DNA of 64,000 bases, taken from positions 17,526,358 to 17,590,357 of the forward strand of contig OY987244.1 in NCBI GenBank assembly GCA_963920765.1, in the 5' to 3' direction. Origin of the DNA: Ulota crispa. Lineage: Eukaryota; Streptophyta; Bryopsida; Orthotrichales; Orthotrichaceae. The position numbers and the translations under genes are program-made. Of this stretch, positions 34,990-49,900 are shown in pieces; the first letter of the stretch is position 1, and each line of letters starts with the position of its first letter. Under the pieces are notes generated by a model that saw nothing but the letters and a program-made list of their open reading frames with translations, was not told where the DNA came from and did not search any database.

Positions 34990-35137
34990 TTAAGGGTTTG
35001 AGGTACTCCAAGGTCTCAGAAGATTCAGGAATTTTTTTTGTAGGATTAGCCTTTCAACAAGCTATCATGTAAAGTCATTATAGCTGATAGGACCCTAAAA
35101 GCAACTGTAGTCAAACATTGCAACTGCTTGGATGTGT

Positions 35138-35410
35138 TCCTATATTGGCAGTTGATGGTCCTAGTCTTAGACCAACTTAGCAACTGACATGTGGCAAGAT
35201 TTGCTTGTAGAAGTAGTTTTCATAGCAAAAGATTAAATCCTTTGGTAATAATTGTCAACAAAAGGGATTCCAAAATATATTCCTATATCGGCACTTGATG
35301 GTCCCAATCCTAAACCAACTTAGCAATTGACATGGTGGCAAGATTTGCTTGTACAAGCAGTCAGAAGATTAAATCCTTTGGTAGCAATTGTCAACAAAGA
35401 GGATTCCAAA
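35138..35410 (+). repeat. Two-copy tandem duplication, period about 138 bp
   Basis: Both copies contain GATGGTCC, ACCAACTTAGCAA, TGGCAAGATTTGCTTGTA and AAGATTAAATCCTTTGGTA. The second copy ends about 55 bp from the tRNA-Asn 3' end. Confidence 0.8.
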
Positions 35411-35465
35411 AATCTAGAAAATTCAAAGAACTAAATTCGGTTGACAAAAATCATGATTGCAGTAT

Positions 35466-35489
35466 CGCTAGAAGGAGGGGTCGAACCTC

Positions 35490-35522
<33 letters not shown>

Positions 35523-35539
35523 AACTGAGCTATTCCAGC
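35466..35539 (-). tRNA. tRNA-Asn (GTT anticodon)
   Basis: Read on the minus strand, the 74-nt sequence starts GCTGGAATAGCTCAGTTGG. Its acceptor stem GCTGGAA pairs with TTCTAGC (one G-U). The D arm has AGCTCAGTTGGTTAGAGC, the anticodon loop is CTGTTAA with GTT, and the T arm has GGTTCGA flanked by GGAGG/CCTCC. The discriminator base is G, as expected for Asn. It has no intron. This is the eukaryotic cytosolic type; flanking DNA is nuclear in character. Confidence 0.95.
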
Positions 35540-35544
35540 ACATG

Positions 35545-36480
35545 CTTGTGCGTGGAGGAGCTCTACCACTATTCATATTATATCCGACATCTAATTTTCC
35601 CACTGGAAGATGTCGGAGATTCATTAAATTCAAATTCATGCTTTGCGAAAATTGACATCCGTAAATTCTGAGGAATTTTGCCGTTGTAAAGACCATGAAA
35701 ATCCCCGAGAGGGAATAAACTGGGTGCGTCCCGAAACTGTTGTAAGACCATGAAACCTTGAATGACGATGTGTATTTGTGGAGACATGTGTACACCAGGG
35801 TCCGGGAAGTATTTAAGATTTTTCGGTAGATTTCCTTCAATTCGTGTATTGAACCGGTTTGTCCAGGCCCTCTTTCTGTTATTTTCTCTATTTCATACTA
35901 TAAATAAAATTTTAAAGATTTTTGACCGGTTTATAGCCAATGCTTATGAATTGCAAATGGTTTTTTCTCATTTCAATTGGCTAGCTTTGAACTAGCAGTC
36001 AATTCTTCCGAGACCTTGGTGTACACGTGAGTGGTGAACATACAAAAACTTGTGAAGCCTTTACGTAGTGGAAGACATCACAAACCAACAAAAGTTTTGC
36101 CTAAACTCTCTAATAATTGCCAACGTTGAAGGCCAATAACTTGGTTCTAGCAAATGATGACTCTTATATGTTTTTGTAACTTTCATCCTAAGACCTATAG
36201 CTATGAAGAGTTTAAACTAATTGAGGGGTAATATGAATAACTCATGTGGTTGTTAGGTTTTTGTTGCTTTATGTTTTCTAGCACAATAGTTCTTTAGCTC
36301 TTTATGGAGACCATAACCCAAAAATAAATCAAATGAATTTGAATGTTTTAACTAGTAATTGGAATCTAGATTTAAAAGTAATTATCACCTTCAATTGAAG
36401 TGCCATTCAAATCAATGAAGATTATTACATAAACATTTTTTTGTTTCAAACTAAAAACTAAAAGATTACACCAAAATTTT
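35545..36480. other. Spacer, no gene seen
   Basis: Frames at 35578-35995 overlap each other on both strands without recognisable content. No repeat boundary fixed. Confidence 0.4.
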
Positions 36481-36486
36481 ACTCAA

Positions 36487-36649
36487 CCCCTAAGCACCCA
36501 AACTTGAAACCAAAAAAACCTAACCTACTTACAATCAAAGTGCCCTTTTGGATTAAAAATTACAATTTACAAAATTAGACCATACAAATTGTTGATAAAT
36601 AGCATCTGCATTATGGAGAGACATATAATATCTCTTAGGCGCTCAAGGG
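36487..36649. mobile_element. TTAA-type element G (163 bp)
   Basis: The left end CCCCTAAGCACCC follows TCAA (one base off TTAA). The right end TAGGCGCTCAAGGG precedes TTAA (36650-36653). The short inverted ends and size fit the TTAA-flanked miniature family. It is non-coding. Confidence 0.5.
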
Positions 36650-36653
36650 TTAA

Positions 36654-37971
36654 TGCAAGATTTCAAAAAGTGCAAGTTCCCTTCACAATAAATTTGAAAA
36701 ATTATATCGAATGAACATGAAGTTGAGCCATTTCTTCCTACCTTGTCCTCCAATTAAGATTTCGGTTGCAACCTTTTGCCATTATTTAGGGATTGATGAT
36801 TATGCAACATTCTTTGCACTCTCGTGGTGAGGCGTATGTTTGCAGAATCTTTCAGGAGTTTCGGCCACTTAAAGTCCAATAATTGCTTTGTACTTAAATT
36901 TAATCTAAACTAGTGTGAAATACTTTATTAGTGAGCCTAGCAAATTCACTAACTGAAATGACTTATTTAGTACTTCAACAAATTAGTTTTTATATTTGAA
37001 ATCACAAATTACAAATAAAACAAAAAATAAAAAATAAAACATGACTAGGTTTAAAAATAGTCCAGAAATAACTAAGTCCACCCTATTGGTAAAATCTTAG
37101 ACTAAATTTCTAGTTATCCCAATGGAAAATTCAAAATCCTAGTGTCAATGGTGACAATGTTTTAACTGGCAGATTTAAACCATGTCCCTTTTTCTTTTCT
37201 TTTTTGTAAATGATAAAATAAAAATTCAAAAATATACATCAACTGATGTTTTCCCATGAAGATACCATAATTGCCCAAAAAATAAAAAACAACATATTTC
37301 TCACCTCTCTAGCTATTAGATGAATGAAGGCTTCCCATCTAGTTTCTGATCTAATCTGAAAAGAAAGAGAGATTATGAAAAAGAAAAGAAAAAGAAAGGC
37401 AAACATCTATTAATGTTTTTCAAATACTTGAAGCCGCCCAAAGGTCAGCCTTTTTTCTTCGAGTCAAAATTCTGTGCATATCCCTACAAGGCTAGTAAAT
37501 TTCCACATTTGGAAAAAGACTCAAAAAATCACAGTAAAAACTGACGTAATGGGAAACAGGCAATTATCTTTGAAAAAAAAAAGTAAGTACTGCAGGAACA
37601 TCAGCTTCGGACTTCGGTGCTTCATAAGGAAATCAAATAAAAGCAAAGGCCAGAGAGTAACAGAATGCCTTCAACAACAAACCACAACTGCAAAACGAGC
37701 CGCAAAAACTGAAAGAGCCCTAAGCTAAAATAAATAATTTTACTGCAAGTCTCAAGCTCCAGATGCTACCGGAGTACTAGAGCAAACAAATTATTGCCAC
37801 ATAAAATCCTGAATCCATAGGCTTGATGAAATTGCTATTTGAGATAATTCACAAAAGAATCAATTCATTGGGATTCTGACCTGATGTAAAAGAGAACTAA
37901 AAATAGCGATGTTGGAAAGGTCAGATATCAGATTAAGAAACCTTGAAATCCGTTGAAGTAGGATGCTGGGA
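36654..37971. other. AT-rich spacer and TPP2 3' flank
   Basis: No coding sequence recognised. The part nearest 37972 should hold the TPP2 3' untranslated region. Confidence 0.45.
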
Positions 37972-40900
37972 TTAGAAGGGAGGAAGTGAAGACGGGAAAA
38001 GCACGAGCAACCACTTCCGTTCATAATCAGCCAAATGTGGCCAATCAATTTCTTCCAGGAACTTGATGCGGAGCTCGTACAAATTCTTCTGAGGTGGTTT
38101 GCTCTCATCATGGATCAAGTCGTTCAAAAACTGTCATAAAACCAGGAATTTTAGTTGTAAATCTTCCGAGCTAGTCACTTTTACAGTCATATATTGCTGT
38201 GATTCTACCGAAAGTTGCACGGAATAGCAATAACCAAAGTGAACGACAATATAGATTTGATTCAATTGCAAAATACAGCCATGATTTCTGACAAAAAAAT
38301 GACTCTTAAAATAGCGACAATATTACATACCTTCAAAGCACTTCCGAGACGACCAGCACGCTTTTCTCGTTTCACAGTTAATAGAAGATACTTGGGCGAA
38401 GTCACGTCAGCCCACTTGCGAAGCTCAGCGTAAGTGTCCTCAAATTTGTCAGTTGTCGAGGCCGAAGAAGACGGTGCTTGAACTTGTCCTTGAGCAACAC
38501 CAACACATTATTTTTAATCAGGATTCCAATATCACTTTCTACTGCAGTTTCTCAGAAATCGTGAAAAAATTGTATAATTTACAACGGTTCGTTTTGCAAG
38601 GAAATGTGTGTTTGTTCCTCACCAGGGGTTTCGGATTCAGTTGAAACGTCTTCCGGAGCTTCAGGGGCTTTCTCTTCCTGCACTCGATGCAAAGGTGCAA
38701 CGCAGGAAGCGTATCAAAACTAGAAGTTCACATTATAAGGATTGCTACTTAATGTAACATAAACCATGTTAAGGATGTATTGGAGATTATAAGTCCCCCC
38801 GATTTTTAATAGTAACCGGGTTTTAAATTCTGAAGAAAAACATACTAAGTTCAAGCTCATGCAAACTTAGCTTATTAAATAAACTTGGACACTCAAAAGG
38901 CAAGCTACATGGCATCTCGTTGCTCAAGTGAAATACCTGAGGGGTATTTTGATCATCTTCCAATTCAACTAAAGCAAGCCCCTTCTTGTACAAGGCATCT
39001 GCCAAAGCATCCCGTTGTTTGTCCATCTCCTTTCTCACTTTCTGTTAATGCACACCAACGCAAATGAGGACTCATATATTCTGAAGGAGAGCAACGCACT
39101 TCAAAAACTTATCTCCTAATACATTCCTTAGGTCACGTAATAATGTAAGTATAGGAGGAAAATGGAACACGTTTAATCAACTAAGCTTACCGCAGCGTTA
39201 GCGTCTTCGACTTCACATTTCATTGAGAAGTGCCTTGCAAGGTCCCCAGTGTCCACTAAGCGAATAACATCATCAGCTGCTTCAATTACCTGCAATACAA
39301 AGTGGTTAAACTTGGGAAGTCTACTAACTACGTTAAGAGGATCCTCCCTGCCAAAAAGCTCTGTCATTAAATAACTAACTGATATTTGCAATCATAGTAG
39401 TATGTTATGGCAACAGCTCAAATGAAGGTACGCTTCTCCAAATCAAGGCGCATGGAAACACTCTGAGCGCTTTAGATAAGATTTACCTTGGTAACACTGA
39501 ACTTCTCTTCTCCTTTGCCTTGAGATGCGGAGACCTTATTTAAAATCTCAACCATAAGCTGGAGGTGCTTTGCGTACTCAGCCTGCAATCAATGACACTA
39601 ATCCATGAATCTACAAGAAAGAAAGACCAGCCACAATATAGAGCTGAAATGAACTGCATGATTCAGAAGTTTCAAACTTGCTGCATTAGATGTAAGCATA
39701 GAAGCAAATTAGAATGTTAACCTTGAGAGAATCAGCAAGCTTCTCCCATTCTTCTCGTTCTCCTTTTGTATTCAATGGTAAACTTGATAGCACTTTGATT
39801 TTTGCATCCCTCACCTGTACCATGCCATTCATGTTACTTTCTGGTCTAACAATTGCAGTTACATGATGCAGCGTAAGGTCCTGCCATACGCTTTTGTAAA
39901 CTAGGAAATACACAGTAGCTATTGGTTGCAAAGTCTATCTACAATGAGAACTGGTTAAATGTATTAACACACTAGTAAAAGATGATAAAATACAACAGAA
40001 AAGGGACGATTTTAGAACAACATTGCTTTGTGAAGATAAGCTGAGCTAAATTACTGGAGTCCATAGTCTATAATTACGACTATAAACTTCTACACACATG
40101 CCTTACCCCCTCATTCAAGATTTCGGAAACGTTCTTCTTGACATCGTCTTCATCCTCTTTCGGTTTATCCGCCTCCTGCACACACAGCAGAATCCAGCAT
40201 GAAGATATTTCCGTGACACCGTATTGGAAAGATGGATATTGAAGAAGGCTGGTGGTTGAGATTCGTGACAAATGGTTACCATCTTGTCAAACTCAAAAGG
40301 ATGGCCAATCAAAATGTGAGTAAGTAAAGCATGACCTAGGTCGTCGGCTTTCACTATCGGTTTTTTCTTTGTTTCTAACCAAGGAAAGAGAAAATACATT
40401 TTAAATTGATACCAAGAGACTGTGGAGTTTGAAGAAACAAACCTTTGGAGTTGGGGGTACAACAAATGAAATAGCTGACTTCGCAGGGCAGGCTGCTCCT
40501 CCGCTACCTCCTTTATTCCCAATGGACACCTGCCCATACGATAGCTCGCCCAACAACAATGAACCGAGCGTTGCATCCTGCACCACACATACAAATATTC
40601 AGAACTCATGATAACTTAATTGGACCGGGCCCATGAGATTTTGATTTCGTGCCCGTTCATATTCATTCAAGCTCTTCTAAAGTGAAATTCTCGAAGCGTG
40701 ATCGTTTGTGCCTTTATAATAGATGGTCGTAAATTCAGTACGTTCAAACCAAGTCCCTCTATATTTTCTGTTAGTTAATGTCATGACATTGGAGAACTGT
40801 ATTCAAGGTAGTGAGTCAAGCAACTATCGTTAAAAGTTCAAAACTATGATGTTCTCTGACTACAATGAGTATTAGAATAGAGACATGTCAAACCTTTGGT

Positions 40901-43900
40901 ATCTTGTCGTCGGATGGAGAGACAATGTAGAAGGGGCGTGATTCTCTGAAATCCACCACATTTGAAGAGATTGGTAAATAAGCACGCACATTTAAGAGAT
41001 AGAGAACAACAATTCCTGAGTGTTGTTAGATTCTAGCAAAGATAGGTTGATGATGCAGAGGAATTATACCCCGCAGCTAGTTGGACGCTTCCAAATGGAT
41101 CTGCTCCTGTTACGACTCCGTCGATGTGAGATGAGAAACTCAGCTTTATCGAGCTCTGTTATGAAAAATACAAACAAGCTAGTGAAAATGAAGAATTGTT
41201 ACAACAAAACTTTTATCAAAGTCCAAGGCTTTATATACAAGTGCAATCATAGAGAACTTCCAGTAATCACAAAATAATGAACATAATATTTGAATAAAAA
41301 TCTATCCAAGACTTGTTACAGATGTCAAATGACTATGACTCAAACAACAGTTTTGAAGTACAGAACATTCACAGAATTATCATACCTTATCTTCTAGATT
41401 ACGCTCAAGCAATAATACTGCTTTCTTCAGCTTTTCTAGGAAACTCACATTGTTGTGTCTGATAATCATGTCACAAAGAGAGAACACATTGAGACACCTC
41501 ACGAGTTTCAAACCAGCAATTCTGTGGATTTAACGACTCAAGCTTCAGAGGTTGGAGCATGCCCAGACCCCTGGCAGTTTAATAAGATCTACTTTGTCTG
41601 CTGACACATTTGTAAACGCAACAAATCTAGGAAATAACATTGAGGTAGAACTCGAATCAGAATTCGGTTCTTAAAACGCTGGATATGTCGAGGAAATAAG
41701 GATTTAACCTGATCTGGAGTAACAATGTATAGTCTCCTTTCGAAAGCTTTGTACTTGCTGGGTATACATCTCCCATCCCAAGAACTCGCTTCATACAATC
41801 AGTTTAAGGTAATTGTTAGTGAAGAACTGAATTCGACACAACAGTTGAAATAAAAAAATCCCAAAATCTGTCATACTCAGCAGTTTATAACAGTTTTACA
41901 AAAAGTTACATACAGGTATCGAAGGATAGAAGATGATCTTCATCTTGTCTACTATATTTGGCAGTACAGAAGAAAATTATCCCATAATTGGTGGCAGGTT
42001 CTCCGGGAAGCTGTACATTTCTGTACAATATCAGCACAGAAGTAACAAAAACATCTAGGATAGAGCTTGAAGTACCTTGTTGGAATCGCAAAGCATATAG
42101 AATTGTGACTCGAATTCATTATCATACATGCGGTCGTTCAAGATAGGAAGCCTTGGAGTCACGTTGCCACCTTCTGTGACCGAAAATTTATATCTGCATA
42201 AATGCAACCATTAAAACTGAGAGATGACCCCCAACTTCAGGTATTTCTGGTACCATGAAACCAAATTGAAGACAGACAGAGATGGACAGAACAAATCAAA
42301 CAAATGAACAAATCAGGTGAGGGTTCAGAAAGTGCTATGCTAGCAGTAAAACTATATAAAATTGAGAATATAGAATCCTCGTTGAAAAAGGCTGGCATTG
42401 TTTGCACATTCTTAACACAGACCGTTCCAAAGATTAGTACTTTGTAGATTGGAAAGTATACTTACGTCAAGGTGAGCGCATTAATCTGCCTGCCATCAGT
42501 CAGCTTATCCCTTGTTGCTGATAAAGGAGCAATCTTTGCTTCTACAGGGCGATACGGAATACGAACCTGTGAATTCAAGACCATTGACGAGATTAATCAG
42601 TTACATATTGCCAATATACTTAAACTCAATCTTAATCTAGGTGAAACATAACTTTTCTACTATGCAAACTTGAAAATATGCATCAAATGCCACCAAGTAG
42701 AGTTCTGGTGTGCCAACACTAGAGAATCTTGTACATTCACGAATGTAGAGACCTGGATCAAATGATTTTCATAAAGAACATCGTGAAACTGAAAATCTAG
42801 ACTAAAGTGATTGGTGGTGTAGGACAACCTTGTTCAAAGAGGCAGACGGGGCTAAAGTTTCGGTGCCAAGAGCTGCCTTTACATCCACTCGAGCAGTAGC
42901 CTCGCTACCCTTTATAAGCACTTCGTTGTCAACAGCAATTAAGCTATGATATTCAATCTGCTCGACATTCAAATCAAATATTAAAATCCGGGTAGGACCA
43001 TTAACAATGTGCTCCAAATAACTGCTTTAAGACAATCATATAATGCTTACCTGTATATCCGCCGCAGCTGGAACATGACTACCATTTCCACTGGACCAAA
43101 ACTGGGCAATAGTCAACTCCATGGTCACTCCTCCTATCAAAGGAAATGCAAAAGACTTGGATGATGGCGATTGAAAATTCACAAAACTGGACCACACGAC
43201 AGGCCGTTTCTTGGGAACAAGCTGCACAGCATTGACGTAGAACCTCCGAGGAGTATCAAATCCAGTCATCTTCAGAGTTGCTTCAGCCCAAGTTGTGCCC
43301 TCAGGAACTGATATGAATCTTCGCTCAATCCCGCCTGCTCCAAAACACACAAGCACCAGATTAGCAAAAGCTTCACCAAGCAATTTAAGAGCTGTTCAAC
43401 AAGAACATGTGATGTAAATGAAAAATATAAAAGCTATTGACTAATGTGTTGCCTGTCAAGCTGGTGACTTGAACAAACTCAAGTGGCAAATGCAAAAAAA
43501 TGACAACAACGTGCTACCTGCTTATAGATTATACCTGGAACAAATGACAAATCTGAAAAGGATGCTACTGGTGGCGAAGTTTTCAACTCCAGAGGCTTGC
43601 ATATGGTCACAGGTATTCTGAAAAGGGGTCCTCGCCAGGGTGCCTCAGAATTGATACCCACAACCTCGGAGTAGTGCAATCCTTCTTTCAAAGATGTTGG
43701 ATCCACCACAATACTGACCACATCCAAATGATACATATCAGTCCTCAGAACTGTAAAGAAGCTAAAAATAATCCTCAGGTCAAGAAAGAACACAAACGCA
43801 CAGAATAGCAAAGCTACATCTGGAGAGATAGATTACTTGAAAGTGCGACCGTTGTTGGTTAGTAGCAGAAAATCAGGACATTTGAGCCAGGATGAGTTTC

Positions 43901-46900
43901 CACTTTCCAGCTTCACGTGTTCTTCAAAGGGTACCAGCATATCAAGATTATCGGCATCTTCAGGAAATGTAGGCTTGACGGTAATGTTCCACTAGAAGAC
44001 AAACAAGCAGCACAGCTTTCAGTCTAAATTATTAAATGATAACGGCTTTAACGTATCCTAGTACAGCATAACAGCAGCAGAGAAAATAAAAATCGACAAT
44101 GAAAATACCTCACTGGCTTGACGACAGTCAAATGCCTCCCTTAAGTAAACCCCTCGGAGAGTGACACCTGCATATTACACACAAACAAAAATATCATGTT
44201 TTGAGTAATTCATGAACTGCAACTAGATCTCCGACGGAAAACTAGGTGGTGTAGTGAGCTGTAACATGATTGCACTAAGGTTTACATGTTTTTCACTGCA
44301 TACACCTTGCAGCATAGGCACCTAGATAATGATTTCCTCACACATCATTCATACGAAAAAGACTGCGATAGAAAACCCCATCACGTTCAGGATGAGCGTG
44401 ACATAGTCCACATCTACGGGTGCTAAAAAAGGAAGTAGAACATGCAAAATCATATTTATTCCTCACATTCTGCAGAATGTCAACGCCGTAAGTAAGTCGG
44501 TGCAAATATTTCATGCACAGTTTTGTACCTGAATTGGTGCCACGCGAAACTTCCACTTTGTAATTCACAGGTGGAAGGTCCATGCCTTTTTGTAGATACT
44601 CATAAGTCCTGGGAGAATTTACACAGACAATACAAGTATCACACTACCACCCAAGAGCTACTGCAAATTCTTACTCTCATATTACTGAGCATCTTAAGAC
44701 ATAGAATTCAGAGTTTTGCACAGAATATTGAAAAGAAAAATTTGAGATAGAATTCAATGCAAAATTTAAAAGAAATACACTGAAAGAGGTAGGTCGGTTA
44801 TACGGGGGGAAGGGTGTCGAAGAGCCTTACTTGTCAACTTGCAAGAGACCGCGACCAATTGTCAGAGTTTCTTCAGGTACGCTATGAACCTGAGCGGCAG
44901 TGTTTTCAAGTGCTTTCCTCACCACGTGTGGGCTGATGGCACGACCTTCTGCCTGATCAACAGCCAGCGCACTCATTATATGGCAGACAAAATTAAGCCT
45001 GTACACCAATAAAACTGATGCCTCACACCGTAAAACGATACGTGATATCATGAAATCCATTTGCTCCCGACAAAAATTCGTTGACTTGACGCTTTCGAAA
45101 CCAACGTTCACATACTTAGTTTCCCTGGAAACCAACATTCATTCCTTAAAAAAGGGGCATCATCCACATAAAAGATATCTTAGTTGACACTAGAAAAAAT
45201 CACCACTGCGATGTGAGGATCAGACAATCATAAGGGCAGGTCAACAAGTATGCACCTTCATTACAAATTTCGTTAACAAATGAACTCACCTTGAGAGAGC
45301 TTAGGATCAGCGCAACGCCACCACAAGCACAAGGTGAAGACATAGACGTGCCATTCATCAACATGCGTGGTTGAAGAGTCCACTTGGGCACTGGAGCTAC
45401 CGCGCCACCAAGGGCACTAATACCAACCCCTAAATCCCCATCCGCTGTGGGTCCTCTGCTCGACCTGGCAACACAACAGAGAATATCAATGTTGTGCACT
45501 GAAGAAACAATTACGATATGATAAAGAGAATGATAATGCTTTGCACAAAGGCTAAAAAACAGAGGATGGATAGCTAGTTCAATCTATATGCTACAAAGAG
45601 ACTAATAGTTGCTAGAAATATTCACCAGATACTCACTGGCCACTCAGTTCATTATAGAATGTGCTTGTTATTTACCAGGTGTACTGGACGCCCTCTCCAG
45701 GTGCCTCTACCAATGAATGAGCTGAGACTGCCATTGATGGAGTCACAAATGCCCCAATGGACAAGATACTTGATGACGTGCCACCTGGGGCACCTACCGT
45801 AGTTAGAGATGGTCCATTGTTCCCAGCGCTAGAAACAAATATCACCCCATGTTTGTTAACCACCTGACAGGAGAAAGGCAAAATTAAAGTTACTCGCTTG
45901 GGGAATTTCAGCATGTCTTAAGGATGAACCTCAATCATGCAGAAGGTAACAAACATGATCACGAATAAACAAAGACAAATTTAAGAGATCACAAGTGGCT
46001 CGGTATGTGAACCAGAATTGCTTAAAGAACTAAGGCAGAACACAATCTGACTGCTAATAATTTCCGAAAAATCTGCTCAGAAACAACAGTTAACTTTTCA
46101 GAAGTTAAATTAAATTTCTGTGCATCAGGATATGGAAAATAACAATATGCCAACATGCAAATCGTCTTGCTACGAACTTCTGATCCCTACAAAACGAAAA
46201 TTTGGCAGAAGGTTGAGACAGTGTTTATACCTCCTCAGCTAGTTGGACAAAACGACCATAGTTTGGCATTGAGGTTGGCTCTCCATAACTCATATTGATA
46301 AGATCACACTTAGTCTGTAGATTAACAAATTCGAGGCATTCAGCAACTCAAATGTCAAATCACAGCAATCGATCTACGATTGCAGCAAGGTACGACGTAC
46401 AGAACTAATTCTCGGATCGGAACAAATCTTCAACTTCATAACTTCACCATACACGTTCATTCTAACAAGCCTTCAAGTTATAAGTTGTGACCACTCTAGC
46501 GTGACTTCTGAGAAGATGTTAAACAACATAAATAATATGCAGGACTACAGGAAAAACATTATTAGAGTGCATGAAGAAGAACAAAATCTTGCAGACTGAA
46601 TAAGTTAGAGCCCTCTATAACTTCTGGTCTGGAGAGCGTTCTGTGACTTTAAAAGTACAAAGACTGAATATCAGGTATTGATTGCACAACGTGCGAAAAT
46701 GCAATTTCCCGAATCACACGAGGTTATATGAAGAACTTTACCTCAACTACTGCAATGAGAGCGCGAACTAGGCCAGTGCCTATTTCCATCGAACCAAGTC
46801 GAGTATCACCAATCTTGCAAGAAACGATCTGGGCTCCTGGTGCCACTCCATTCAATAGTGGTTCCTGTTCAAAAACAAGTGGTCACCACGGACCACACCT

Positions 46901-49900
46901 GCTGTTAAAATTGTTCAGAGTGTTTCAATACCTCATGAACATTGCAACATCAAAAGTCGGCAGTACGTTTCCATGGAAAAATGTACCATGTACAAAACTG
47001 GTCAAGTGGTTGAAAAAATAGACACCCAAGAGCATCAGAAATAAGGGGGATAACCTCAGGGTGGTGGGCGGCAGTGATTCCGGCAACATGTGTGCCATGA
47101 GGAGAGCAGTCAGTCACGATACTAAGTACACTTCCTTCATCGAAAATGTTTAAAACGTAGCTGCAAGCATCCATCCGCGTAAAGATTCCGTATTCACGGT
47201 CGATCCTGCAAACCAGATGCAAACCCAGGGGTGTTAATAAGCAAGGTAACTATTAGTCGAACGAGCCTATAATAAGACAACAGAAACTGGAGTACTTTCA
47301 AAAGCACAACCTTATTAACATCTAAGATCATTAAATTGAATAAGTACGCTCAAACATAATCAAATCACCGCAAAGACGTTAGAAAGGATGCAATCTAGAC
47401 ATGATGGAGATTTCTTTTAAACAAGCTGATATAGTGCATCAGGCGTATCAAAACCTGTAGTTGGTCAAAGGAATGCAATCAGCAAGCCTTCCAAGCCCAC
47501 TTTCTCCTTCCATATCTTGGGTGTCTAATGCAGCCCTCCATACATTCCCATCATGCCAGACTACAGCATCAATAACTGGGCCATTGTCGTCGTAACTCTG
47601 AACAAATCAAAAACCTTTGCTTACTTTCATGGTTGAAATAAACGAAAATAGCTCGTCAACATCTCGTCTATTGAAGAAGAAAAAATAAACAAATACTACA
47701 GGTTTTTCCTCAGTTTCTTAGTGCATGATGTAAGAACAGGTGTTTCATCCTTCTAAACGTGATCCATTACACCTGTTCTTACTATCTTGCTATCATATTC
47801 AGTCACGCCTAGAGGCGAGAGATTTATCTGAAAACAAAAAGCCTTTGCATCTGCCATTAGGTTAACGTGAATCCGACTCAGAAGTAAAGTTTTCTATTGA
47901 GGTGCAAAATCCAGTCAATACTTCAATAAAAAAAATGAAAATAGAGGTACAGAATGACATATTGCAACATTTATAACAAGAGAAGAGAAGAAGCCAGGTG
48001 CAGAATTTATACTTCAGATTGTTTCTGTATAAGATCAACTCGGTTTTGAAGATCCTCCCGAACTTTCTTGAGAGATAGCTCAGTGGGTTGGGGGTGTTTC
48101 TGTTGTAAGAACATTGAGAATGTCAGTTGAAAGTTATAGAAAATCTCCTTTTCAGCTTGTAAGACCGAGAATATCAGAGTAAACACTTAAAACATAAATT
48201 CAGAGGACTATGCTATGGACCACATTGCATCTGATTCAAAGTTACAGGCAACACAACAAACACCTAGGATGCCCACCATGGTTCAGTAGGAAGACTCACC
48301 ACATCAAAGGCTGTAAGCTGACGGAGTGCGGCAGTTTGTAACTCCCTTTGCTTCTCATCCCAGCTCTTCTTTCGTTCTCCCTACATATGAAATCACCAGA
48401 ACTCAATCAGAAGTGATAAATAATACGTGTTATTTCCATAGGACACTTCCCAGTGACAAACCTTCAAAAAAAAACGTAAGCAGTTTAACAAAATCGAGTG
48501 TGGCATATACCTTGAGACGAGTGGTGAGAGTGTCAGTGAACAGCGAAAAAGCAAACTTACAGCCTACCCTCCACTCCCCTGTGGAATTCTTCCAATCTTT
48601 GTTTACTTGAAGCCGGGCCCCTAGGTAATGGAAAATCCAGGCAAACGTCAGCACTCTCGGCTTTCTCACTGACATACATGCGTGTACAAACAACTAAGAC
48701 GAATTTAACTTACTAAACCCTTCAAACTTCTAAACCATCCGCACCATTGCATAGAGAGTTGATCAGATATGGAGTAAACAAGCCATAAGTTCCACGTTGA
48801 CATCATCGCCATAAGAAAGGTTCTATTTTTCATACGACACTTCGATGAAATCTGTGCCCCTTAATTCAGTTCTCTATTTAAACTACCGGTATTCAAGTAA
48901 TTCAATTAGAGCAAGATGTCTCATAGGTTGGTCAGGAGGAAACCTGAGGCTCCTGTAATAAACCCGTCAGCGTCCGATTTCACGATCGTGGATGTATCCA
49001 CATCTCCGCTTCCAGTGCTGCGTTATAGAAGAATACATTTAAAAATATATATATTACAAGCCAAAGAAAGTCTAGTATAAGCATGCCTGAACACGTGTAG
49101 GATACAGAAAAATGATAATTTAGCGTGAATTTATTGTTCTTGCACTCCTTCACACACTTACCAATCAAGCACGTCAATGACTTTGGGTTTTCCATCCGTG
49201 GTGACTTGCAAACCAGCTGCTGCAGGATCTACCCCAGAATCTGGATCATTGAAACACGACGAATCAAAGAGAGATATATTCAATAAACCACACATTCAAC
49301 CCATATATCTAAACTCTCCGTTAAACCTTGGAAACACCAGAGCATACAATAAAGAGGCACGCATTTTCCTTCCAAGCTGAATCCAAATATAGGACCTCTG
49401 TCCCATATAGCCACAAAAGGCACTTACTGAAAGGAGTATAAAATTGAAGTCGGGCATCCTAAGCACGTTGAGACTATAGTAGCTTAACGATAAACACAAA
49501 TCGAATTTACGTCCTTTGCAAATTCTCAGCAAGGCTCACCAAAAATTGCGATCTTGACACCCCTTCCATCGTAATGAGGATGCTCTTCAAGAAATCGTAC
49601 AGCTCCAATCTCCTTTTTCGGCATTAATCCCTCTAGGAAGTGCGACTCAGAATCCGAGGATTTTTTGGGTTCTGTCGGGTATGATCCTCCAGAAGAATCC
49701 ATACCGTCAGACGCGTTTTCGTTGAAGGTAGCAGAATAGATTTCCTGTTTTTCGAACAATGAAAAACTTCGGGAGAAATCTTGATTACGAAGCTCCCGAT
49801 TGCTGGAAAACCAGCCGCTCTGTGAATCCTGCCCCTCGAAATTCTTCCTTACGGCTGCACGAAGGTTAAGGTGTGGACAAAACCCTGAACAGCCAACAAA

